Origin: JASHVB01 sp049522565
GTDB taxonomy: Bacteria > Pseudomonadota > Alphaproteobacteria > Acetobacterales > Acetobacteraceae
Length of the DNA: 11,285 nt
Direction: 5' to 3'
Assembly: GCA_049522565.1 (NCBI GenBank)
Contig: JBEKNT010000322.1
Span: 1-11,285 of the forward strand
Shown in pieces: positions 1 to 6,659 of the stretch. Positions within the stretch are counted from its first letter, which is position 1, and the number at the start of each line of letters is the position of its first letter. Position numbers and translations under genes: made by a program. The notes beneath the pieces are model-generated. The model searched no databases and was not told the DNA's origin. It saw nothing but the letters and a program-made list of their open reading frames with translations.

Positions 1-1
1 T

Positions 2-1570
2 GTCTATCTGGGGGCGGGTGGATCGGTCACCAACACGGCGGACGGCTCGATCACCGGAACCGATGTCGGCATCACGGTCAAGGGCGAAACCGGGACGGTG
101 GTCAACGCCGGCGATATCGCCGGTACCAGCACCAGCGGCTTCGGCGTTTACCTCGGTGCTGGCGGTAACGTCACCAACACGGCGTCCGCTTCGATCACCG
201 GCAGCGAAGGCGGCGTCACGATCAGCGGCGCTGCCGGGACCGTGGTCAATAGCGGCAGCATCGAGGGCACGGGCACCAGCGGTTTCGGTGTCGAACTGGG
301 TTCCGGCGGCGTGGTCACCAATGCGGGGACCGGCGCGATCATCGGGACCGGCGTCGGCGTCACCCTCGGTGAGGCCGCCGGGACCGTGGTCAATTACGCC
401 AGTATCGCGGGTACCGGCGATGCCAGCTTCGGCATCTACCTGGGCGCCGGGGGGGTGGTTACCAATGCGGCCAACGCGACGATAACGGCAAGCGATGCCG
501 GCATCCTTGCCACCGGCAGCGCCACCGGAACGGTGGTCAATAGCGGCAGCATCGCGGGTACCGACGCCGACGCCACGGGCGTCGAGTTGCGCTCAGGCGG
601 CTCGGTCACCAACGCGGGGACCGGCTCGATCACGAGCGGCTATGGCGTCTCGATAGGCGGTCTGCCTGCGACAACTGCCAGTGCCGGGACTGTCGTCAAT
701 TACGGCCGCATCGCGGGTTACTACGATGGCGTGACCGCCAGCGGATTCGGCGTCTACCTGGGCTCCGGCGGAACGCTTACCAACAAGGCGTCCGGCTCGA
801 TCACTGGTGTCGGCGACGGCGTCACATTCAAGCGGGTTGCCGGCACCGTGGTCAATTACGGCCGCATCGCAAGCACGGGCGCCGAGGGTCCCGGCGTCTA
901 TCTGGGATTTGGCGGCTTCGTCACCAACGCGGCGTCCGCGGCGATTACCGGCGGCGATGTCGGCGTCAGCATGACTCGTGGCACCGGCGGCACCGTGGTG
1001 AATGCCGGCAGCATCACAGGCACGGGCGCCGACGGGGTCGGCATCGAACTGGCATCGGGCGGCAGGGTCACCAACGCGACGTCCGGTTCGATCACCGGCA
1101 CTGTGAACGGCGTCACCATCAGCGGCGTGGCGGGCACGGTGGTGAATGCCGGCAGCATCGCGGGCGGGGGTTTCAGCGGCGCCGGCGTCTACCTGCGGGC
1201 CGGCGGCTGGGTCACCAACGTGGCGTCCGGTTCGATTGGCGGGGGCGATGACGGCGTCAGCGTGATGGGTGCCGCTGGGGGTGTGATCAATTACGGCGTC
1301 ATCGCGGGCGGCGGCATCGACGGGCTCGGCGTCGATCTGGCATCGGGCGGAGCAGTGACCAACGCTGCGTCGGCCTCGATTACGGGGACGGATGACGGCA
1401 TCAGTGTGGCTGGCCACGCCGGGACGGTGGTGAATGCCGGCAGCATTGCCGGCACGGGCCTCGACGGGATCGGCGTTTCCCTGAATGCCGGCGGTGCGGT
1501 CACCAACCTGGCCTCCGGCTCGATCACAGGTTTCGACCTGGGGGTTTACCTGGCCGCGGGCGGCACGCTG
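2..1570 (+). repeat. Tandem 144-bp coding repeats (48-residue solenoid units)
   Basis: Units begin at the VVN/VIN codons at 98, 242, 386, 533, 692, 848, 995, 1139, 1283 and 1427, preceded by a partial unit from the window edge. Spacings are 144, 144, 147, 159, 156, 147, 144, 144 and 144 bp, always multiples of three. Each unit holds two half-repeats of roughly 24 residues (VVNAGSIAGTG... and VTNAASGSITG...), suggesting two helix turns per unit. The units have diverged in sequence, so this is an old array rather than a recent expansion. The three longer units (533, 692, 848) carry 1 to 5 extra residues in the loops. Confidence 0.85.
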
Positions 1571-3250
1571 ACCAACGCGGGAACGATCTTCAGCAACATC
1601 AACACGGCGGTCTCATTCGGTGGCACCGGCAGCAATCGGCTGGTGCTCGACCCGGGCTTCGCCCTTTATGGCCTGGCGGATGGTGGCGACAACGCCAGCA
1701 GCAGCACGCTGGAGTTGGCGTCCGGTGCATCCACCGGCACGCTGGGCGAAATCGGCACGAAGTTCATCGACTTCACGCAGGTGACGATCGACCGCGGCGC
1801 CAGGTGGCAGTTGACCGGCACCAACACGGTAACGGCCGACACCGCGATAACCAACACCGGCTTGCTGACACTGGCGGGAGCGACGCTCACCGCCGACGGT
1901 GCACTGACCAACAATGGCGGCATCGTGCTGGATCCCAGCACGATGACGGTCGGCAGCCTGATCGGCACCGGCTCGGTGACGATCGATGTCGGCGGCACGC
2001 TGGAGGTAACCGGCTCGATCGCCAGCACCGAGACGATCGTGTTCTCCGGCCGTGGCGCCTATCTGCATCTCGACAACCCGGCCAATGCCGCCGGCAGCGT
2101 GACCGGGTTCGGTCCCAGCCAAACGATCGACCTGAAGGGGATCACTGCCAGCGCGGTCAGCTACGCCAGCGGGCAACTGACGTTCGGCAGCGGCGAGTCG
2201 TTCCCGCTGACGATCACCAATGGCCAGACGCTGCAAATCGCAACCAGCACGGACGGCACCGACCTCACCACGCTATGTTTCTGCATCGGCACGCTGATCC
2301 AGACGCCGAGGGGCCAGGTGAAGGTGCAGGACCTCGCGGTCGGCGATCTGGTGACGACGCTGCGTGGTGCGGCACGGCCCATCACCTGGATTGGTATCGG
2401 TGCGGTGCTGGCCACGCGTGGACGGCGCACTGCGGCAACGCCGGTGATCGTGCGCAAGAGCGCGCTGGCCGACAACGTTCCGTTCCGGGACCTGCTTGTG
2501 ACCAAGGGGCACTCGTTTCTGATCGATAACGTGCTCATTCCGGTGGAGTTCCTGGTCAATCATCGCTCGATCTTCTGGGACGATCGCGCGCAGGAAGTCA
2601 GGCTTTATCATATCGAGTTGGCGACGCATGACGTGTTGCTGGCGAACGGAGCGCCGGCGGAAAGCTACCGCGACGATGGCAATCGCTGGCTGTTCCGGAA
2701 TGCCAACAGCGGCTGGGGTCAGCCGCCGCAGGAACCCTGTGCGCCGGTGCTGACGGGTGGTCCGATTGTCGATGCCGCATGGCGCCGGCTGCTCGACCGC
2801 GCCGGGCCGCGGCCCGGCCTGCCGCTCACCGACGATCCGGACCTGCATGTCCTGGTGGCCGGCAAGCGCTTGAACGTTTCGGCCCGCTGTGGGACCGCGC
2901 ATATTTTTCACCTACCGGCTGAACGGCCCGCCGTGCGCGTGGTTTCGCGCGCCGGCGCCCCGGCGGAGTTGGGCCTGGCGCGCGATCCGCGTGTGCTCGG
3001 CGTGGGAATCCGGCGCATCGCGGTGCGCCAGGGGACACGCTTTCGGGTGATCGAGGCCACGGATTCGGCGCTAGCCGAGGGGTTTCACGCTTTCGAACCC
3101 GAGAACGGCCTGCGCTGGACCAACGGGAATGCCGCGTTGTCGTCGGTTCTGTTCGAGGGCTTTGAGGGTCCTGTGGAGTTGGTGCTGCACGTGGGCTGTA
3201 CGACGCATTATCCACTGGTCGCCGAGGCGGCTGGGCGGGCGGCCGCGTAG
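2..3250 (+). CDS. Beta-solenoid repeat protein with C-terminal Hint domain (5' partial)
   Basis: The reading frame is open from the first bases, so the true start lies upstream; 1082 residues are visible. Residues 1 to about 523 are imperfect 48-residue repeats built on VVNxGSIAGTG and VTNAASGSITG motifs. They are rich in Gly, Thr, Ser, Ala and Asn, as in right-handed beta-helix adhesins. About 235 non-repetitive residues follow, still of beta-rich character. At residue 759 the motif CFCIGT begins a Hint (hedgehog/intein, Hint_2-like) domain, with GDLVTT and RPITWIG following and a candidate catalytic-block His near residue 837 (TKGHSFLI). The last 200 or so residues, with GFHAFE and LRWTNGNAAL motifs, resemble the tail of other Acetobacteraceae Hint proteins (from memory). 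The protein is likely exported or on the surface. Hint domains can self-cleave, but activity here is inferred. No substrate or ligand can be named. It converges on greB with a 34-bp gap. Confidence 0.88.
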   Translation, partial: VYLGAGGSVTNTADGSITGTDVGITVKGETGTVVNAGDIAGTSTSGFGVYLGAGGNVTNTASASITGSEGGVTISGAAGTVVNSGSIEGTGTSGFGVELGSGGVVTNAGTGAIIGTGVGVTLGEAAGTVVNYASIAGTGDASFGIYLGAGGVVTNAANATITASDAGILATGSATGTVVNSGSIAGTDADATGVELRSGGSVTNAGTGSITSGYGVSIGGLPATTASAGTVVNYGRIAGYYDGVTASGFGVYLGSGGTLTNKASGSITGVGDGVTFKRVAGTVVNYGRIASTGAEGPGVYLGFGGFVTNAASAAITGGDVGVSMTRGTGGTVVNAGSITGTGADGVGIELASGGRVTNATSGSITGTVNGVTISGVAGTVVNAGSIAGGGFSGAGVYLRAGGWVTNVASGSIGGGDDGVSVMGAAGGVINYGVIAGGGIDGLGVDLASGGAVTNAASASITGTDDGISVAGHAGTVVNAGSIAGTGLDGIGVSLNAGGAVTNLASGSITGFDLGVYLAAGGTLTNAGTIFSNINTAVSFGGTGSNRLVLDPGFALYGLADGGDNASSSTLELASGASTGTLGEIGTKFIDFTQVTIDRGARWQLTGTNTVTADTAITNTGLLTLAGATLTADGALTNNGGIVLDPSTMTVGSLIGTGSVTIDVGGTLEVTGSIASTETIVFSGRGAYLHLDNPANAAGSVTGFGPSQTIDLKGITASAVSYASGQLTFGSGESFPLTITNGQTLQIATSTDGTDLTTLCFCIGTLIQTPRGQVKVQDLAVGDLVTTLRGAARPITWIGIGAVLATRGRRTAATPVIVRKSALADNVPFRDLLVTKGHSFLIDNVLIPVEFLVNHRSIFWDDRAQEVRLYHIELATHDVLLANGAPAESYRDDGNRWLFRNANSGWGQPPQEPCAPVLTGGPIVDAAWRRLLDRAGPRPGLPLTDDPDLHVLVAGKRLNVSARCGTAHIFHLPAERPAVRVVSRAGAPAELGLARDPRVLGVGIRRIAVRQGTRFRVIEATDSALAEGFHAFEPENGLRWTNGNAALSSVLFEGFEGPVELVLHVGCTTHYPLVAEAAGRAAA

Positions 3251-3253
3251 GGT

Positions 3254-3272
3254 TGGTACGGTGCGCGTACCA
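3254..3272. terminator. Hairpin between convergent genes, candidate terminator
   Basis: TTGGTACG at 3253-3260 pairs with CGTACCA at 3266-3272, giving seven perfect base pairs around a five-base loop (GTGCG). It sits four bases after the stop of the Hint-domain gene and twelve before the end of greB. A hairpin works in either direction, so it could serve both genes. There is no T-run on either side, so classical intrinsic termination is uncertain. Confidence 0.4.
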
Positions 3273-3284
3273 GCGTGCGCTCTC

Positions 3285-3830
3285 TCAGGCGCCTTGCGCC
3301 GGAGCAGTCGGGCTCGGATAGCCGATAAACACCACCTCGATCGTCTCCACGCCTCTGGGTGTGTGTATCGCGACTTCGTCTCCGACCCGGGCGCGTGCCT
3401 TGATCAGCGCCGTCGCGATCGGCGACGTCAGGCTGATTTTTCCGGCGCTCATGTCGGCCTCGTCCGCCCCGACAATTGTCACCGTCCGCTCGACCTCGGT
3501 TTCGTCGATGAAAGTCACGATGGCCCCAAAGAAGACGCGGTCGCGAATGGGCTGCCGGGATGGATCGACCACGTGAGCGTTCTCCAGCCGCCTGGCCAGG
3601 AAATGTGCCCTTCGGTCGATCTCGCGCAGCCGCCGCTTGCCATATTGGTAATCCGCGTTTTCGCTGCGATCGCCGTTGGACGCGGCCCAGGAGACGATCT
3701 CGACGACACGCGGCCGTTCGACTCGCAGCAACTGATCGAGTTCGTTTCGTAGCCGCGCATGGCCCTCCGGGGTCATGTGGAACCGGCCGTCCAGCCGCAG
3801 GCGAGGGGCTTCATCGTCGTCCATGCTCAA
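3285..3830 (-). CDS. greB: Transcription elongation factor GreB
   Basis: GreB binds the secondary channel of RNA polymerase and stimulates cleavage of backtracked transcripts, letting stalled complexes resume. The 181-residue product has the GreA/GreB layout. An N-terminal coiled-coil hairpin spans about residues 18-95. Its tip holds the family signature WAASNGDRSENADYQYGKRR, with the acidic Asp54 and Glu57 expected to coordinate the catalytic Mg2+. A C-terminal FKBP-like domain follows from about residue 100 (VFFGAIVTF ... ISLTSPIATALI). The REIDRR and DYQYGK wording favours GreB over GreA. The start is ambiguous. TTG at 3830 has AGGTGG seven bases upstream, whereas ATG at 3824 (179 residues) is 13 bases from it and just follows the stop of a small upstream ORF. 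It faces the Hint-domain gene tail to tail. Confidence 0.92.
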   Translation of the reverse strand: MSMDDDEAPRLRLDGRFHMTPEGHARLRNELDQLLRVERPRVVEIVSWAASNGDRSENADYQYGKRRLREIDRRAHFLARRLENAHVVDPSRQPIRDRVFFGAIVTFIDETEVERTVTIVGADEADMSAGKISLTSPIATALIKARARVGDEVAIHTPRGVETIEVVFIGYPSPTAPAQGA

Positions 3831-4006
3831 CGTTCGTCCACCTGTTGCCGCGCGTTGTTGCTGACGGGCTGTCGGGTAGCCGGGGGCGGTGTCGTGCCGC
3901 CGGCCAGCCAGGCCAGCAGGTCATCAAGGCTGATACCGGACGCCCGAAACGCTGACCTACGGCACGGACCGCCCCCAGTCGTCATGGCGGGGCCTGACCC
4001 GGCCAT
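3827..4006 (-). CDS. Small ORF overlapping the greB start, function unknown
   Basis: A 59-codon minus-strand frame runs from ATG at 4006 (or ATG at 3985, 52 residues) to a TGA at 3829-3827. The stop overlaps the candidate TTG start of greB and lies two bases before the alternative ATG, so the layout would suit translational coupling. The middle contains a plausible short helix (GISLDDLLAWLAGG), then a Pro/Gln/Arg-rich tail. I recognise no family. The start codons lie inside the left arm of an intergenic palindrome, and no convincing ribosome binding site precedes them. The ORF may therefore be chance, or the 3' end of an older gene cut off by the repeat. Confidence 0.2.
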   Translation of the reverse strand: MAGSGPAMTTGGGPCRRSAFRASGISLDDLLAWLAGGTTPPPATRQPVSNNARQQVDER

Positions 4007-4058
4007 CTATGCAGCCGTGGTGCCGCGCTAGATGGCCGGGTCAAGCCCGGCCATGACG
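3980..4058. repeat. Large imperfect intergenic palindrome
   Basis: The 30-base arm at 3980-4009 (CGTCATGGCGGGGCCTGACC...) is matched by the reverse complement of 4029-4058 at 28 of 30 positions, across a 19-base spacer. The arms have the CGTCATGG...CCCGGCCATCTA form. I recall this as a dispersed palindromic repeat in many Rhodospirillales and Rhizobiales. It can fold as a long stem in RNA or DNA. No transposase or terminal duplication is evident, so it looks like a non-autonomous or REP-like element. Confidence 0.75.
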
Positions 4059-4252
4059 GTTGGGACCGGTCGTGCGAACCGGCCGGGAGTCGATCATTCG
4101 GGCGGTTGGTATAACACAGATTGCGCTGATCAAGTCACAGATGCAGCCACCGACTATTGCTTGGGCCTTGCGCAGCGATTGACGCCAAGCCGGCGCAGGC
4201 GCTGGATCATGCCCTTGCGCATCAACCGGTGCCTTGGTCGGTGCAATCTATG
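4059..4252. other. Intergenic stretch with no recognised gene
   Basis: Between the large palindrome and the hydrolase remnant I see no ORF with recognisable protein motifs. The sequence is less GC-rich than its surroundings in places (for example GGTATAACACAG near 4108), which is compatible with decayed DNA or regulatory sequence. I could not define a promoter with both elements, and no gene on the plus strand follows. Confidence 0.4.
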
Positions 4253-4495
4253 TTAGCGCCGCTTACCTGCCTTGGGCCTCGTCCACCGTCGTTCGTCGGT
4301 CTCTGCCGGCCTCCCAACCCAGCTTCGATCCCCCGACACGCCGCCCGTCCCGCCATCGAACCAGTGCGCCGCCGCGAACGCGGACATGCGCATCCCGTCA
4401 TGTCCGACCCCCGGCACCACGACAAGCCGCCAGTTGCACGGCACACCCAGCGCCGCCGCCTCGGCCCGCCCGCGCTCGAGATAATAATGGCGCGA
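4253..4495 (-). pseudogene. C-terminal remnant of an alpha/beta-hydrolase-like gene
   Basis: In the minus frame ending at the TAA at 4253, the stretch from about 4492 to 4355 reads like real protein. It has an amphipathic helix (YLERGRAEAAALGVP), a strand (NWRLVVVPGVGHDG), and a further helix (MRMSAFAAAHWF). The VPGVGHDG segment resembles the final strand and catalytic-His loop of serine alpha/beta-hydrolases. No nucleophile elbow (GxSxG) or N-terminal half lies upstream in any minus frame; instead the frame runs into a short dispersed repeat at 4502-4529. After the helix it continues into Arg/Gly-rich sequence of low plausibility. I therefore call it a truncated remnant lying downstream of the oxidoreductase on the same strand. 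The family assignment is from memory and moderate. Confidence 0.5.
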
Positions 4496-4501
4496 CCGGG
4501 G

Positions 4502-4529
4502 GGATTGCGCCGCCTCGCTCGCAATGACG
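4502..4529. repeat. GGATTGC...CAATGACG dispersed short repeat
   Basis: The plus-strand bases GGATTGCGCCGCCTCGCTCG followed by CAATGACG match the widespread proteobacterial repeat whose usual form is GGATTGCTTCGCTTCGCTCG plus CAATGACG. On the minus strand it is translated as VIASEAAQSP, the familiar artefact of this repeat in predicted proteins. It sits exactly at the break in the hydrolase-like remnant. Confidence 0.65.
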
Positions 4530-4631
4530 GCGTTGGCCGCCTGACCGACCCTCCAGGATCGCCACACGACGTCCCGAGGGTTTCGCCCGGGCACGGCCCG
4601 TCACGGGTCTGCCACCACCACCGCGCGGGTG

Positions 4632-5261
4632 CTACGTTCGTTGCGTCAGCGCGAATGCCTGCGTCCTGGGCGCGCCGCGGTTCAGTGCCATGTGGATCCA
4701 CAGCATCGCCATCGGCTCCAGCAAGCGCGCCACGGTCAGCGGCCCGGCATCGATCGCCTGGAAGCCCAGGTCCGACACCAGAGCAAGCACCGCCGGCTTG
4801 CGCACCGTGTCATCGCCGGCGACGTACATCGCCGCCGGCAATGGCGCGAAGGCGGCGGCGTGCTCCATATTCGCAAAGCCCGTCTGGTTCAGCGTCTTGA
4901 ACACCGATGCGCCGGGCGCCAGCGCGGCCACGCGCTCCCCGCCCGAGCGGCTGTGGCCGATTTCCAACTCCAGTCCGCTCGCGCCCATGCGCAAGGGATT
5001 GGTGCAATCGATCAGCAGCTTGCCGCGCAAATCGCCGGCCCCCGCGAGTGCGTCCGGCACCGCCGGCCAGGGGACGGCGAGGACCACCGCCTCGGCGCCT
5101 TGTGCTGCCATCGCCGGACTCGCATAGCGGGCACCCGCCGGTCCGCCGGATCGCGGGGCTTGCGGATCGCGTATGCCGAACGTGACATCGTGGCCGGCGG
5201 CGATCCAGCCCACTCCCAGCGCATTGCCGACATTGCCGGCACCGATGATGGCGATTTGCAT
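4632..5261 (-). CDS. NADPH-dependent F420 reductase-like oxidoreductase
   Basis: This is a 209-residue cytoplasmic protein of the NAD(P)-binding, F420-dependent NADP oxidoreductase family. The N-terminal strand and loop MQIAIIGAGNVGNALG (GxGxxG at residues 7-12) form the dinucleotide-binding Rossmann motif. GIRDP after the second strand suits NADP(H) recognition. LLIDCTNPL and a VFKTLNQTG segment follow the order seen in this family. Its length matches the family (about 200-220). ATG at 5261 was chosen because GGGGAG precedes it with six bases of spacing and the Rossmann strand begins immediately. A longer frame to 5330 adds an implausible N-terminus. Use of coenzyme F420 itself is not shown; many relatives act only with NADP(H) on unknown substrates. 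It is transcribed divergently from the channel gene. Confidence 0.85.
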   Translation of the reverse strand: MQIAIIGAGNVGNALGVGWIAAGHDVTFGIRDPQAPRSGGPAGARYASPAMAAQGAEAVVLAVPWPAVPDALAGAGDLRGKLLIDCTNPLRMGASGLELEIGHSRSGGERVAALAPGASVFKTLNQTGFANMEHAAAFAPLPAAMYVAGDDTVRKPAVLALVSDLGFQAIDAGPLTVARLLEPMAMLWIHMALNRGAPRTQAFALTQRT

Positions 5262-5267
5262 GAGCGT

Positions 5268-5273
5268 CTCCCC
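5268..5273 (-). promoter_or_regulatory. Ribosome binding site of the F420 reductase-like gene
   Basis: GGGGAG on the minus strand lies six bases before the ATG at 5261. It is the feature that decides this start over the longer upstream frame. Confidence 0.6.
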
Positions 5274-5491
5274 GTTGGTCATCCGCGCGACGGAGTATCG
5301 CGCAATCGGCGACCCGATGGCACCGGCCAATCGGGGAGGGGAGCGAGCCGGACGCTACCGGACGGAGCGGGAGGCCGCGTTGCGCCGATACACCAGGCGC
5401 CGTCCCGATATCGCCGTCGCCCGGCACGAAACGCCGCCGCGCCGGCTGCCCGGATCGCCCGTCATCGGCTAGGTTGCGCCTCCACCGCAAC

Positions 5492-5498
5492 GAGGGAG
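5492..5498 (+). promoter_or_regulatory. Strong ribosome binding site serving the leader ORF
   Basis: GAGGGAG is placed six bases before ATG 5505. It is one of the best Shine-Dalgarno matches in the window, yet it serves a 12-codon ORF that is out of frame with the channel gene starting 35 bases later. Confidence 0.5.
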
Positions 5499-5504
5499 AC
5501 CCCG

Positions 5505-5543
5505 ATGGCCCGGATGCGTACCGCACGCGCGGCGCAGTCTTGA
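5505..5543 (+). CDS. 12-residue leader ORF overlapping the channel start
   Basis: ATG 5505 opens MARMRTARAAQS and ends at TGA 5541-5543. Its stop shares bases with TTG 5540-5542, the likely start of the channel gene, giving a TTGA overlap typical of translational coupling by re-initiation. The peptide is Arg- and Ala-rich and has no run of one amino acid that would suggest attenuation. Alternatively, the ATG is the ancestral start of the channel protein and a small indel has put it out of frame. Confidence 0.35.
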   Translation: MARMRTARAAQS

Positions 5544-6532
5544 GCCGCCCCCCGGTCCAAGCCCCGACCCGCCATCGGGTCACCCGGCTCGACCTGCATT
5601 GGCTGCGCTCGATCGGCTTCACCGTCGTCCTCGTGGGCCTGGTGGCCGCGGCGATCGGCGCCGACTGGTCGATCACCCTCGGCTCGGTCGCCACCTCCGC
5701 CGTCGGGTTCGGCTTCTTCTACCTGCTGTTTCCCGGCGGCGCGCATTTCGGCATGACGGTGGCCAACTTCCTGGCGATCTACGCCTGCATGTTCGAGTTC
5801 TTCCGCAGCGCCAACTTCTCCCGCGCGCCGACCGAGTTCGCCCTGCCCGCCCTGGCACTGCCCGTGCTGGGCTTCCTGTTCGGGTGTTTCCTGCGCCGCC
5901 GTCAGGTGTTCGCCATCATCCGCGCCAGCCGCGTGCGCGGACTGGAGCATCTCCCGCGCCTCACCGGCTGGTTCATCGGCACAATCGCGGTCGGTGCCGC
6001 CTCGTTCACCCTGCCGCGCCTGGCGCTCCAGCCGATCGCCCAGGGCCTGACCCTGCTCGCTTCGATGGCGGTGATCAGCGCCATCGTCGTGCTTGCGGTG
6101 CGCGACGTCGTGCTGGTGATGATCGACGTCGCCACGGTGTTCGAGAGCGTGACCGCCCGGCTCGACCGGCTGGTGCTGCCGATGATGGCGTTCACCACCT
6201 TCTATGCGCTGATCGTGGTGGTGTTCGCCTGCCTCTACCGCATCGCCGACCTCACCAGCCTGGAGCCGCAATTCGCGGTGCATGCCCTGGCGGCGCGGAT
6301 CAGCTTCGCCGATGCGCTGTATTACAGCGTCGCCACCATCACCACGCTCGGCTTCGGCGACATCGCCCCGAGTGCGCAACTGGTGCGCGCGCTGACCGGG
6401 CTGGAAGTGGTATCCGGCATATTGATGCTGCTGTTCGGCTTCAGCGAGATCATGCGCGGCGCCGGACCGGACAGCCGGCCGCGGCCGACGCTGCCGGAGC
6501 AGCGCCCGCCGCGCTCGCCGGACGACACATAG
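5540..6532 (+). CDS. Potassium-channel-like membrane protein (Ion_trans_2 pore)
   Basis: From the TTG at 5540 the product has 330 residues. Hydrophobic segments lie near 24-42, 46-64, 70-88, 99-118, 142-159, 168-198 (possibly two) and 211-232. A pore loop with TTLGFGD at 268-274 follows, then a final membrane helix at 283-301 containing a possible Gly hinge. TTxGFGD is the K+-channel selectivity signature in its two-helix Ion_trans_2 form, so this is probably a K+ or cation channel of the inner membrane. The pore module is C-terminal, and the extra N-terminal helices show no S4-like voltage-sensor Arg ladder that I can see. No cytoplasmic RCK or cyclic-nucleotide domain follows; the tail is a short Pro/Arg-rich stretch. 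A TTG at 5474 would extend it by 22 implausible residues. The next gene begins 127 bases downstream. Confidence 0.8.
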   Translation: MSRPPVQAPTRHRVTRLDLHWLRSIGFTVVLVGLVAAAIGADWSITLGSVATSAVGFGFFYLLFPGGAHFGMTVANFLAIYACMFEFFRSANFSRAPTEFALPALALPVLGFLFGCFLRRRQVFAIIRASRVRGLEHLPRLTGWFIGTIAVGAASFTLPRLALQPIAQGLTLLASMAVISAIVVLAVRDVVLVMIDVATVFESVTARLDRLVLPMMAFTTFYALIVVVFACLYRIADLTSLEPQFAVHALAARISFADALYYSVATITTLGFGDIAPSAQLVRALTGLEVVSGILMLLFGFSEIMRGAGPDSRPRPTLPEQRPPRSPDDT

Positions 6533-6659
6533 CCGGCGCGGGGAAACAAGTGCTGCAAGCGGTCCCGATCCGCCCGTCAATGACTCGGTTATTGCGCGGC
6601 GGACCCATAGTATTGCCACGGTGCGGCGGCACAGGGCCGGCGCGATGCAAGGGGGACGT

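Noticed and set aside
98..1570. The periodic DNA as a CRISPR array or satellite
   Set aside because: All spacings are multiples of three, the units are diverged, and one continuous reading frame spans them, so they are protein repeats.
4157..4900. Plus-strand frame of 247 codons across the spacer and oxidoreductase end
   Set aside because: Pro/Arg/Ser-rich low-plausibility product overlapping a well-supported gene on the other strand.
5173..5472. Plus-strand frame ending just before the leader ORF (REAALRRYTRRRPDIAV tail)
   Set aside because: The tail looks mildly protein-like, but the frame begins inside the oxidoreductase gene and has no ribosome binding site or known motif.
6560..6625. 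Possible promoter before the epimerase (TAGTAT near 6608)
   Set aside because: No -35 box at acceptable spacing could be found.
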